A model generated the notes under the pieces. It was not told where the DNA came from and searched no databases. It worked only from the letters and a program-made list of their open reading frames with translations. From Tetrahymena elliotti 4EA (taxonomy: Eukaryota > Ciliophora > Oligohymenophorea > Hymenostomatida > Tetrahymenidae): a DNA stretch of 64,000 nt. Position 1 is the first letter of the stretch. Every line of letters begins with the position of its first letter. A program made the translations under genes and the position numbers. Of the stretch, positions 12,323 through 23,971 are shown piece after piece. The stretch spans positions 62,001-126,000 of the forward strand of contig JH720397.1 in NCBI GenBank assembly GCA_000231825.2. The letters are read 5' to 3'.

Positions 12323-15300
12323 ATGAACAATCTCAATTCCTTTTTGTGCAAGCAGGATTGTGGTTTTTTATTAAATAAAATTTAACTATTAATTAAAACA
12401 TAGAGGACACTATTTTTTAGGATAAAAAGCGTAGAAGTGAAATGATTCGTATCATGATATAAACGATGCACAATCTTGGATTGGCGTAAAAAATAATAGC
12501 TTTTTTTAATCCGAATTAAAAGAAATTTAAAAATAACAATAAGATCTTTAGCTTTTTTAAAGAATTTATAATGCCTTAGTGTTGTTAATTATATAAATGT
12601 TTTAAATATAAAGCCAATCTGCAGAAATGCTCTAAAAAGAGTCAAATGTTAATTTGGATTCTGAAGTTTTACATGGTTTTAAGTAATCTATTTTAAATGC
12701 AGAGTGGAATAAAGTAATAAATTAAATTTTATAAATTTTCAATGGAATTTATTTTAAAATGATCTAAAAATGAAAATTTAATATTATTTTATTATTGTAT
12801 TAGGCACTAGAATTTTTAGAGAAGACAAACCCAGACAAATAATCTTTATTTGTAATTTCCATTTATTTTTAGTTGGCTTATTTATATTTTATTAAAATAT
12901 AGAAAGCTTAATAGCTGATTATTTAATAAAAATACCTTGAGCTGCTTGAATAAAAAGACATAGAAAACGCCTTAAAAGTACTCAGAGAAGAACTGTCTTC
13001 TTTGGTTTTTGATCAACAATATTTATTTAAGTTGTCATCCCTGCTTATCTGTAGAAGTTAAAATGAAATTTATGAGAAAATAGGGCTGATTGGATCTCAT
13101 TAAAACTCAAGGAATTCTTTAATAGAGCTTATTTAAGATCAATGTAATATACCAGGAATGATGCAATCAAGAGTCATGGAAGTAATTACATATTAAACTA
13201 TTACAATACAATATGTTAACTTTATTAAAATAAAGAAATTAGTCAAAGAAAGCCTCATTTTCTAAACTCTTTAATGTCCTTGCCATATACAAAACTCTCA
13301 TGAGAACATATGCCTAGTTTAAGTATTTTCCATAAATTGGTTCAATTTTTAAATGATAAAAAATTAAAAATAGGATCACGTTTGCAAATAGCTACAGCCA
13401 CCTTAAGAATTAGTGTAAACAATAACTGATCACAAATAGGAAGTAATTAATTTCATTTGACATAAGATGAGAATCTTATTTTGAAAATATTTCCTTTTAA
13501 ATATTTTGAAAGGTTGCCCTTATTAAATTCAGTAAATAAGGAAGCCTTCTTGCAAGTGTTGGAGTAGAAAGAGATATTAAAATATGGAAATATGATCCTA
13601 AATCACACAAGCTAACTTTCTTCAAAGAAGTGACTTAAGAAAAATCAAGATAAATTTAAGCAGAAATAACATGTGTAGAATTTGATAACACAGAACTATA
13701 CCTTGCAATAGGATATGATGATGGGAAAATTAAACAATATAATATAGAGAAATCTTATTCTCAGTAAATAACTAACATGTCATAAATATACCACCTAGCT
13801 CCAGTTCTGACTCTAACTTATCACCCTCAAACAAATAGCTTATACTCTGCAGGAGCTGATCCGTATATGTTAGTCTTTTCAAGCAACGGAAAAGAAGTAA
13901 CCAAATTTAGAGTTCTTTCAAAATTTTTTTGATTTAGATTGAAAATCCTTTTTAATTACATTTTACCCAAAAATATGCGTTTATTGAAATTGATATTTTT
14001 ATTAGAAATAAGCTAACAAAAAAACAAAGAAATAAACAAATAAATAAATTTTAATTTATCGAATTTTTTGGTGTTTGTTTGATTGAGTAATTTAGTAAAT
14101 GGAGAGAGATAATAATTTCGAATTGATAACAGCATCATATTTTAGTAATGTTAATTTTATAAAGCAAATGGATGTAAGTTAGAATTATGCTAACTCCTAG
14201 TTGTAAAATGAAATCTAAATTGTTTATTATCTTACTCAGATTGGAAAGATAATTAAGTAAGATTACATAAATATTTAATAAAGAAAATCAATAACTCTAA
14301 GAGTTTTAATCCTTCTATAAGTGTTAGGGGTATTGACTAAAATAACCTATATAAAATTTTATTTCATTTGTGAGTTATACTTAAATAATCTAAAAGTTGA
14401 AATTATATTTGAAATTTAGTTAAATCTGATAAAAAGTAGTGGTTTTCACACTTTTTTTTATTCTAATTTGTTTGTAACCTCAAAAATGTTAGTTTCTATC
14501 TAATCAATCAATTCAAGGATGCATGCATCAATAAATTTATTGTCATATTCTTTCCTAAAACTAATTTAATTACATTTCTTCCAAATTTTATTACAGTTAC
14601 TAAAGAAGATACCATCGATGAAGACTAAGGACATGAAGTTCATAAACAAAGGAAACTAGCTTGTTCAACTTAGTGCTAGTAGACCTGTTGTTAATATTTT
14701 TGATTTAGCTTCAGAGCAAATTCTCTTTTAGTAAACACTGCTTTTTCATATTTTATTGAACAAAAATTTAAGATTACGATAATAAATGATAACAACGCGT
14801 ATTTATAAAAAAAGAATTCAAGAAGAGGAATGCATTTTGTCTATGAATGTGAGTTACAATGAGAAATTCCTTTTGGTAAACATATCCTAAAAAGAACCCG
14901 TAAGGATTGATTGATTGATTTATTTATTTATTTATTTATTTAATTAATAATTGATATTTTAATTTGAGCTTGTGATGAAATGAAAGTTACCATAAAATTT
15001 AGATTACAATTCTTCAACTTGTAACCTATGGAAATTGTAAAACATCCAAATAACCTCAATGAATTTTAAAAATTAGTTTAAAAATGTCAATTATTTTAGA
15101 ATCAAATAATTACTTTTCTATAGAATTTCTTTTAATATAATTTATATATTCTTTCTTTCTATTCCTTAATTTCTATTTTATTAGATTCACTAAATCAAAT
15201 ATGAAAAAAATTTACAGAAAAAGAAAAATTTAATCTGATTATCAGATTTTAATTATTGTCGTAATCTTTCTTTTTATTATCTGATTAATTTAATCAATTT

Positions 15301-17040
15301 AAGAGAATTTTATTATGGTAAAGTAAATAAATCTTTCATACAAAAAAAAGTATTTGCCTCTTTTTCTTCTTAATTTTTAATCAAATGTCTTCTTAATTTA
15401 ATTTATTAAATCTAAAAATAAGATCTTTTTACTTTACTTCCACCTAATTTTAAAAAAACTTTCCTTTTTGTGATTTCATAGATTTTAGTTACATTTCACT
15501 ACTTTAGATAAAGCAATTACATAATAATACTTTCTAATGGATTTTTAAAATTAAAATAGGAATTGCACTTGTGGGATTTGGAACAAAGAGAAAAAGTAAA
15601 CACATACAAAGGACACTAACAACGAGAATTTTAATTAGGATGTACCCTCGGAGGAAACGATGATATGTTTGTTGTTTAGGGTTGTGAAACAGGCAATATC
15701 TTTATATGGTAAACCTTCAACAGCAAATTTATCACTTAAATTAAGGCTCACCTCTTGAATAAAGCTGTCAATTAAATTATTTTCCATCCTCTTGATAAAA
15801 CAACTATGATATCTTGTTCAGATGATCAAACTATTAAAGTTTGGACTTCCGAGATAGTTGCTCCATAACCAGGTAAATATACATATAAATCAAATCAAAT
15901 CTTTTTATAATTTTTAAATTTACTTTACTTAAAAAAATTAATGTAAGAAGCATCTACATACAGAAAATATTAACTTCTTAACAAATCATTAAAATAATAT
16001 CCATATATTTTTATTACACACTTTAAGTGTGACTTATTTTGATAAGGCAATTTTTTTAAATTTTGGTTCATTTCAAACTTAGGCTGATAAAGTTTTTCAC
16101 GACTAAAATTAGCTTAGAAATCTTAAAAATCTAATTTAAAACAAGCAAAATCTAATACGATCAGAAAATGAGCTTAATAAAGAGAAGTTACTCAGTTTTA
16201 TTATTTGATTTACATTATTTGATTTTCAATCTATATTACACTATTTAAAATAATAAATTGTCTTCTTTCTTGCTCAGTTATCTGTTGTCAGCTAAATTAC
16301 ATTAAATCTTCTCAATTTATTTAATTTATTTGAATTTAAATCTTACCCTAGAAATTGAAATTGAACAACCAAATCCTTTTCAATACATATATTGACTAAG
16401 ATTCCACCAATTATTTATTTTGCTATTCACTGAAAAGAAAAAATATTCTATTAGCATAAGAAAAAGAGTGCTTTTTCAAAAAAATAATTGATCCATTAAT
16501 GAATTCTAATTACTATTTTCATAACTTTAGCCTCTTATTCTTTTACAACAAATTATTTTTTTATATTATTTTAGAATTTTAAATAATAGAGAGTAGTTCA
16601 CTTCATGAAGAGGAAGAATTAGAAATAGCAGGAATAAGACAATAAATTGGACCAAGGTTAGATGCTGCTGATGATGATCAAGATTAAGTTGAATATAATT
16701 TGAGACATCATAGTGAAAATGATGATGATGATGATGATGAAGACGAAGATGATGATAATTAAGTTGAAGATGATGATGACGTAGAAGACGAAGAGGATAT
16801 TTATGAAGATGACTAACACAGTATTTATTCAATTTTAATTATTTAATTCTGCTCTGAAATCTTTTTCTTTTTTCATTTCTTAAAATTCTTTTTAATAAAG
16901 ATAGCTAGATGGAAGAAGAAGAAGAGGATGAAGATGAAGAAGAGGATGAAGGTCAAGATGACTTTGATGCTGACCATGAAACTGAAGAAATCGATGACGA
17001 GAGCTCTTAATACACAAATTAATAGAATCCATAACCTTGA
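12323..17040 (+). CDS. WDR26: WDR26/Gid7-type LisH-CTLH-WD40 protein with acidic tail, 13 exons
   Basis: Exons are 12323-12362, 12404-12485, 12614-12665, 12804-12851, 12915-13181, 13236-13322, 13374-13442, 13513-13911, 14597-14730, 14773-14899, 15560-15872, 16575-16820 and 16901-17040. All phases agree and give 667 residues. A LisH motif spans residues about 22-58 (RRSEMIRIMIQTMHNLGLAQ, then SAEMLQKES). The CTLH segment has LIIQQKYLELLEQKDIENAL, close to [20 protein letters not shown] of vertebrate WDR26. DHVC precedes WD repeats at about 216-539 (DIKIWKYDP, ELHLWDLEQREK, GNIFIWQ, DDQTIKVWTSE). The last 120 residues are a Glu/Asp-rich tail absent from the animal proteins I know. WDR26/Gid7 is a subunit of the CTLH/GID E3 ubiquitin ligase that helps recruit substrates. 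The first exon and the unusual GTTCTT donor after 13911 are the least certain. The acidic exons give a His-rich shadow on the other strand. Confidence 0.92.
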
Positions 17041-17809
17041 TTTGATTGATTGATTAATTGATTAATATTCCCTCATGAATTAAATAAAATTTTAATTAGC
17101 TAATAAATTATTCAAATTTAGAGTTATTATTACATACTATGGATAACTCGAATATAAATGATTAAAAACTAAAAAAATAAATATATCAAAATCAATATTA
17201 TATATATAAAATACTACTATACTAAAGTTACATATCTTTCTGTATTTTATCATTAATTAAAGTAAATTATATCTTTCTTTAAAGTGTTTCCTCTCTGCAT
17301 ACATGAAAAAAATTTTTGAAACAAAATCTTAAAATGCCAAACAAACAAGTAAATTACAGTGCTTAATTTACTTTAGAACTTTGATCAAGACTCTTCTTTT
17401 ATCATTTAGCAAAAATTAATGAAAAAGAGATAGGAATATTATATTTCTTTAAAAATACAAAAAAATCTAAAGATGACTATTTAATTGATTCTAGTTCAAA
17501 TCATTTGTTCGAAACACAGATTAGATAAAAATATTTAAATCTGTCCATTAATAATGGAAACATAGAAAAAATTTAAAGAAAATATAATAAAACTAAGGTT
17601 GAATAAGTCTAAAGATTAACAAATAAATATCTTTTTTACTTTTATAACTTCTTAAATTCTTTTATTTTTAAATATTAAAATATTCATACATGAATGTGTT
17701 TGTAAAAATACTATTCAATTCAATTCGCTTAAATACTTTCATAGTTGATTTTATTTATAATTTAATTTATTTTACATTATTCTATATTAAAAAATAAGTA
17801 ACTAACTTG

Positions 17810-18760
17810 TCTAAATATTATTAAAATAAAGTTTAAATTTTTTAAAAAAAAACTATTTAAGCAAAAACAAAAAAAGCTTACTTTTCTTAGAAAGGGAAAG
17901 AGCACAGTATTTTTTAATAACAAATTCCTTAAATCATAAAAATTTATTTAGTTTATCAATACATGAATCTAATATTATCAAAATAAAATTTATGTAATTT
18001 CATCTTACAAAAATTAAATATGCTCAGAAAGTAAGAAGCTGCATTATTTTCTATTTATTAAAACCGCCATTTTTTTAATAAAATTGTATTGTATGCTTTT
18101 TTGATACAATTAATCAACCAGTCTAAATTACCAAAATAAAATTTATGTCATTTCTATGAAAATTAAATGTGTTAAATAAGAAGCTTTAATAAAAGATTAT
18201 TTGTTTTCTGCTTCTTAAAACCAACATTTTCTGAATAAAATTTTGTCTTATGCATTAAAAAAAATAATTATTTATCCAACTTTAATTCTCAAAATAAAAG
18301 TTATGAAATAATAAAAGTTAAATATGCCATACTAAAGCATTAAAAAAAAATTATTTATTTTCTACATCTAAATAAAATTTATGAAATTTTGAAAATTAAA
18401 TATGCTAAGTAAAGAAGCAGCATTAATAAAAGATTATTTATTTTCTGCTTCTTAAAACCAACATTTTCTGAATAAAGTTTTATCTTAAAACATTAAAAAA
18501 AGTTTTTTATTTTATTTTTCTTCAAACGATCATTTTTGGAATAAAATTTTATCTTATGAAATTATGAAAGTAAATTTGCTAAAAATTAAAAAAAGATTAT
18601 TTATTTTCTCTTTCATAATAAAATTTTATTTTCTGCATCATAAAAATAACTATTGATCTAGCTTGAATTATCAAAATAAAATTTATGGTAATATCTTAAG
18701 AAAATCAAATTTCTAAAGCATTAAAAAAAGAAAGTTTTTATAAAACCACTATTTTTTGAA
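17810..18760. repeat. Field of diverged tandem repeats in a convergent spacer
   Basis: A unit of very roughly 100-160 bp recurs with many differences. Shared blocks are a box resembling TTATCAAAATAAAATTTATG (near 17975, 18128, 18288, 18370, 18668), a box resembling AATAAAAGATTATTTATTTT, and a box resembling CTTCTTAAAACCAACATTTT (near 18215 and 18450). It lies between two gene 3' ends (17040 and 19271). I see no coding potential. The alternation of an A-rich box and a TTTTCTG box suggests an old satellite-like array rather than a transposon. Confidence 0.6.
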
Positions 18761-19133
18761 TAAAATTATCTTATGCAAATTAAAAATAATTATTCTTCAT
18801 CCACCTTGATTTGAATAATTTTTAACATTTGATTGAATTATGAAATATTTATTAATTTTTCTAATATAAAAATGAATGGGGAATTTTATTTTAAGTTTCA
18901 AAAGTGATAATTAATTGATGATACTCATATGTAAATTTATGTAAATAGATAGAATGTTTAATTTATTTTATTTATTTAGATTTAGATTTATTAAGGTAAT
19001 CTTTTAGCTCCAGATAGTCTAATAGCTTGATATCTACCTAAAGGATACATCATCAAATTGCATTGCATTTTCCTATTCAATTAAATATAAATTTTAGTAA
19101 ATTGTCTAATTTCATTTTAGTATTTTTTTTATG

Positions 19134-19232
19134 GATTTGCTTTATCGTCAGGGATTGTTCACCGATTTATTGGTCCACACACTTGGGATTTGGTCCGCCC
19201 ATCGTTTTGTCATCAGTTGATTAAAGCAAATC
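19134..19232 (-). ncRNA. Candidate C/D-box snoRNA
   Basis: A 99-nt stretch, clearly richer in G+C than its surroundings, is closed by a perfect 11-bp terminal stem (GATTTGCTTTA at 19134-19144 with TAAAGCAAATC at 19222-19232). Read on the minus strand, TGATGA (19215-19210) lies just inside the 5' arm and CTGA (19151-19148) just inside the 3' arm, the arrangement of boxes C and D. The base before TGATGA is C rather than the usual purine. I could not match the sequence upstream of box D to rRNA by eye. It lies 40 bp downstream of, and on the same strand as, the small gene ending at 19271. It could alternatively be another structured RNA. Confidence 0.5.
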
Positions 19233-19270
19233 TCATAAACATTTAAAACAGTTGGATAAATTTAGAAGCT

Positions 19271-19801
19271 TCAAACTCCTTCATTTTAACATACAAAATA
19301 CAAATCTTATGTTGATTAGTTAATTACCATTATGAATTTTAACTGCATAGTTCTTTTAAGATCTAGTTTAGTAATGATCATAGTCTAACAGCTATCTTTC
19401 AGTCTGTCAATCAATTAATCAGTGATTTAGCCTGCTTTTAGCTTTCCTTTCTTTAGAAAAAGTGTATTTCTTCTTAGTGTTGTTTTTTCATCTATAAAAT
19501 ACAGATTATTTGAATAAAACAAGATTGCTTGATTCTACTTTAATCTGATTTAATCTTAGTTTTTCTCTCACATTTCTTAATTTTTGAATGTTATTTAAAC
19601 TTTATTGTTTTTTATTTTATAAACTTTTTTAATTAAATGACAAATTCTTCTGTTTTTAACACTTTGATAAGCCTTATTTTAATTCAAATAATTTGAACCT
19701 TCTCTATATCTTTTAAATTATTTAATTTGCTCCTAAAGGACAAAAACAAAAATTTAACAATCAATGATACTTACTTAATAACCAAAATCAGAAGGACCCA
19801 T
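19271..19801 (-). CDS. Small 3-exon gene, 105 residues, family unknown
   Basis: Exons 19801-19775, 19732-19663 and 19491-19271 join in phase. The first intron has a textbook GTAAGT donor. The protein begins MGPSDFGYQ, then EQIKQFKRYREGSNYLNQNK, and is basic in the middle (TLRRNTLFLKKGKLKAGQIT). It ends ...YFVCQNEGV at TGA 19273-19271. No signal peptide, membrane segment or known domain is apparent. The product is small and basic, so a nucleic-acid-binding or ribosome-associated role is possible, but this is only a guess. The second intron (about 170 bp) is the weakest link; without it a different C-terminus would result. The candidate snoRNA starts 38 bp beyond the stop. Confidence 0.5.
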
Positions 19802-21190
19802 AATATATTATTTTAGAAAACAATATGAAAGCATTGGTAATCAATCAATCCTCTATTTACTTTTGGCTGCATATAAATTTATTTTAAATAAAAATATTTC
19901 CTGTTTATTCTTCAATTTAAATTTAAAAAAATTTATTAAATATTTATTATTAAATTAAAAAGAATCTTATTTTCTAGTAAAATTTGAAATTTGTTCACAT
20001 AAAATAAATACTATTTTGTTACATCAATTTTTCTTAAACAAAAAATATTTTAATGAACAATCAATTTCTTTCTTAAATTATCTTAGTAATTAATAACTAT
20101 TCAAATGAATGAATAAAATAGATTTCAAAATATTTTTGCTAAAGATTAATACAAATATAATATAACAAGTCACCTAAATATTATTTCAAAATAGGATATC
20201 TATTTTTATTTTTTAAATGTATTGTTGATTTGGTAAAAAACCTACACAACCTAAAATAAAACTTAAATAAATAAAATAATTAGATTATATTAATTTTTTA
20301 TCCATTTTATTTTCCTTTTTTGATGTTTAAAAAGTGAAATGAAAATATTTATTATATTTTTTTAAATAATATGGAACAAAAGTAATTAAATTAAACAATA
20401 CTATATTCTTATTAATATAAATTATTTTAGTTTGAAAGAAGAAAGCTACTTAGAAATTAGGAATGGTCAATTTTGGATCGGATGGATCAGATCTTGATTA
20501 GTCGATCCCATTTCCATCTAATGATCCTTCCAAAAAATGTTGAGATCAATGAATGGTCTGGATTGGAAAATTGTAAACTTATTACTAGGAAAAACCATTT
20601 ATTGATTGGTCTTATCAGACAAATCCGAAGGATCAGATCTTGATCCATCAATCCCATAGATTTTAATCTAATGTTACATCATCCTAATATAAATTTTCCA
20701 ATGAGCTAGATAGATATATCGAATTAAAGCCCATTCCTATTAGGAATAATAGGAGTAAACTTATTTATGAAAATATTGATTAAATTGAATAGAAAAGCAA
20801 TAAGAGTTGCTAATAAAAATACTTGATAAGAATATTTATTGAAAATTAATAAATGTTTTTAAAACTTAGGACTTAATAAATTTCTTTATATGTGTGTTGT
20901 AATAGGAATAAATGGTGAGCAACATAAAAAATATATATTGTATGAAGAATAAATTTTATGAATTAGTAATGATTATTATTTATATTTAAAGTGGATGGAT
21001 GAATGGCTAATTATTAAAAATAATTTTTTGTTCATTTATACTTAAATACAATTTACTAGTAAATAAATTAATCTATAAGCTTGGTTTATGATATTGATTA
21101 ATATACTAATATTATATTTTGCTTGAATACTAAAAATACTACAAAATAAATAAATAATTTTTTACTTAAACTCTGTTTAGTTAATAGTTT
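19802..21190. other. Divergent spacer with poly(A/T) tracts
   Basis: About 1.4 kb separates the starts of a minus-strand small gene and a plus-strand large gene. Apart from the GATC-rich direct repeat at 20475-20665, which is unusually G+C-rich for a spacer, I see only AT-rich sequence. Confidence 0.4.
20475..20665. repeat. GATC-rich imperfect direct repeat
   Basis: Two copies of a motif containing GGATCAGATCTTGAT (20484-20498 and 20630-20644) each continue into a GATCCCAT/AATCCCAT box and, a little later, ATCTAATG. The block is richer in G+C than the spacer and contains GATC seven or more times. It has no coding frame I would defend. It could be a remnant of a mobile element or a regulatory cluster. 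Confidence 0.55.
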
Positions 21191-23087
21191 ATGAACCATA
21201 AAAGATCAAATACTTTAGGGGATATCCTGCCCTTGTCAACAACAAACTATTATTCTACTAAGAGGGATTTTAATTATCCAAATTTAAAAATGATGGGTGT
21301 CGATTGGGTATTTTTAGAGGAAACATCAAATACTATAAATATGAAATATAACAGAATGAAAAGTAAGCCTTCTTTGTGGCTGCCTTCAACATCAACAAAT
21401 GCTAACAGCAAATAATACCAATATATTTAACCTAGATATATGAATTCTAAATAAATGGCTTAAATCAATTACAATTCTGATACGCGTTCTTCAAGAAGCA
21501 CCTTCAATTAAACTAATAGATCTCCAATTAATTTAAGTGAAGGAGTTTCTACAACCTGCATTACGACTCCGATACCTCATATTGATTCATCAGCAAGCCG
21601 CTCAAGAATCTCACCTGCTAAGCAATAATTTTTAAGCTAAACTACTAAATATGGCTAGCATTTCTAACAAAAAAATGATTAAATAAAATAATTAAAAAAA
21701 AGAAACAGGATGGATCCTTGCAGAATGAATTAAAGTATTCTTTTATTTTGTAATTAATACAGTCAGTTTGATAATAAATAAATAGTTGTTTCAATTATAA
21801 AAGAAATCTATAATGTAATTTTATAATTATAAAAAGCATTCGATGATATTGGAGATATTTAAGAATAGGATGAATATGATTAATTATAGTCAAGTATAGT
21901 TTAAAATCCTGAAAATGCTATACAAAATCATATAATAGAAGAGAAAGTGAACATTTTACTTCAAGAAGTAGAAGAGGAAGATTAAATGAAAAAGGAAGAG
22001 AAAGTAATTTTATAAAAGTATCTAAAATAAAATGAAAAAAGAGAATAAAGTGAAGAACAACGTAATAAATAAATTACTTAAGCAAGTTAGGAATTCAGCA
22101 AGCTCCATCAAATTATTCAAAAAGATAAATCATTTAAAAATGCTTATTAGAATAAATATAAATTTTATCAAAATTGTTTCTAGCTTAATTTGTAAGTTTT
22201 TTTCTATTTAATCAACTAACTTATTTTTTAATCTGGCTATCTATCTATTTAGGTAAAATTAGGAAGCTGCTAATTAAGACATGAATGAAAATCAAAGATT
22301 TCATAGCGTAGTTCAATAATCACCTATTCCTCTTTAAGCCATTTACAATCAAGAAATCAATCAATAGAAAGATCTAAAATAAATTTACTTCAAATACGAA
22401 AAAGAGCCTATAGAAATAAAAGTCCCTTCAAGCTAAATACTAAAAAAGCTAGTCGATTAAAGATGCAGAAGAAAAAATAGAGCCTTTTCAATACAGAATA
22501 ATAAAAACCATTAGGATGAGCAAGAGAAAAATAAGGAATTAAAAGAGAATGATTTATAATTAACTGAAATGTATAAAGACTATATTAATGAAAAAGTGAA
22601 TCAGGGATATTAGATTAGCAAGGAACTTAAAAGTAATTCAAATTAAGTTGAAAAAAGCAATCACTTGAATAATCATAATCATAATAAAATTTTAAATATT
22701 TATTATAATTAAACTGATTAAAAGCCTCATGATTCAACTCAAGATAAAACAAGCCCTAATTAATATAAAAAAGAAATACCGGCTAGTAAAATAAGAAGTA
22801 AAAGTGTGCTTGATTAAAAAAGGAACAACAATAAATAAATTCATAATATGAAGCTTCCTAACTTAAATGAAAGTAGAATTAACAAACCATATATTAATTC
22901 TGCTTTGATTGATTGCTTCACCCCAAATATTCAAGCGAAGAGTGTCAAATCTAAGCTCTATGATTCTTACTATATTACTCCATAGAAAAGAAATTAACTG
23001 TATTAAATAAAGTTAGATAATATTAACTTAATCAAAGATACTCAAAGAAACTTTTTAGAAGAACAAATGTTGTTTCACTAGAAGTGA
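21191..23087 (+). CDS. Conserved-looking hypothetical protein, 611 residues, 2 exons
   Basis: Exon 1 is 21191-22191 and exon 2 is 22253-23087. The 61-bp intron has a GTAAGT donor and phases agree. The start MNHKRSNTLGDILPLSTTNY is preceded by AT-rich non-coding sequence. The N-terminal 200 residues are Ser/Thr/Asn-rich with Arg-Ser clusters (DTRSSRSTFNQTNRSPINLS) that look like phosphorylation sites. A charged Glu/Gln/Lys region at about 220-330 (LLQEVEEEDQMKKEEKVILQ) is likely coiled coil. The C-terminal half is Asn/Lys/Gln-rich with scattered tyrosines. There are no membrane segments and no recognised domain. It could be a cytoskeletal or scaffold protein, but nothing proves it. Confidence 0.75.
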
Positions 23088-23971
23088 TTTACTTAAAATA
23101 AAATATTTATAAAAAAAATAATCTAACAAAATCAAAAAATCTTTAGCTAAAAATAGCAAAATAGTACTAATCCAATAAAATAAAAATAAAAAATTTTGTA
23201 AAAAAATAAATTAAATTGATAAAAAAGTTTTGTAATAAATATTTCTATTAAAATGTATATAAAATAGTTAATAAAAAGAGGATAAAATCACATTTTTTGG
23301 TTTGTTTAAAAAAATAGTGTTTTTAATTTGCCTTTAAAAGTAAGTCAGTTTGTTTATTTAGTTGTTCTTTCTTTCTTTCTTTATTCTATGGTGTAAGATT
23401 GAAGCTTAGAAAGTGTAAAAAGGGTTTTAAATTATTTAGATGATAAAATTCAAATTTATTTAAATATATTGCAGCCAGAATATTTTAGATCGTTAAATAT
23501 TATCACCTTTAATATTGTTTTTTATGTAACCTTTAGATATTTGATTCAGAAAAGAAAAGAAATTAATAAAAAGCATGAATTTAAAAAAATACATGGAAAA
23601 AATACAAAATTTATTTTTGATTATCATTTTAATTTACAGTTTTGATTTACAATTCCTATTTATTGTAAGTTGTAAAGATTAATTACTTGATATGATGAAC
23701 AAGAAACAAGACAAGTTATTTTAAATAACTCCTACTACTAATTCAAACTGTTGGTTTCAAAAAATTTTTTCTAAAATTCAGACTGAAATCTATGTAATTC
23801 TTGTGGATAAAAACATGTAAAAATGAAAAATATAAATAAATTTTATAAATATTTTAAATGAAAATAATTCAATTTTTTCAAGATGAATTTCAATCTTAGA
23901 AGTTGTTCTTAAAACTAATAGGGTAGGTATGTATGTACTTTCTTAAATTTTTAATTAATAATGTAATTCTT
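23088..23971. other. Convergent spacer, nothing recognised
   Basis: Nearly 0.9 kb of AT-rich DNA between two 3' ends. A short CTTT microsatellite lies near 23365. No RNA gene or coding exon is evident. Confidence 0.45.

Noticed and set aside
16566..16832. His/Leu-rich minus-strand frame
   Set aside because: It is the reverse complement of the GAT/GAA-rich acidic exon of the WDR26-like gene; His and Leu follow from ATC/TTC complements.
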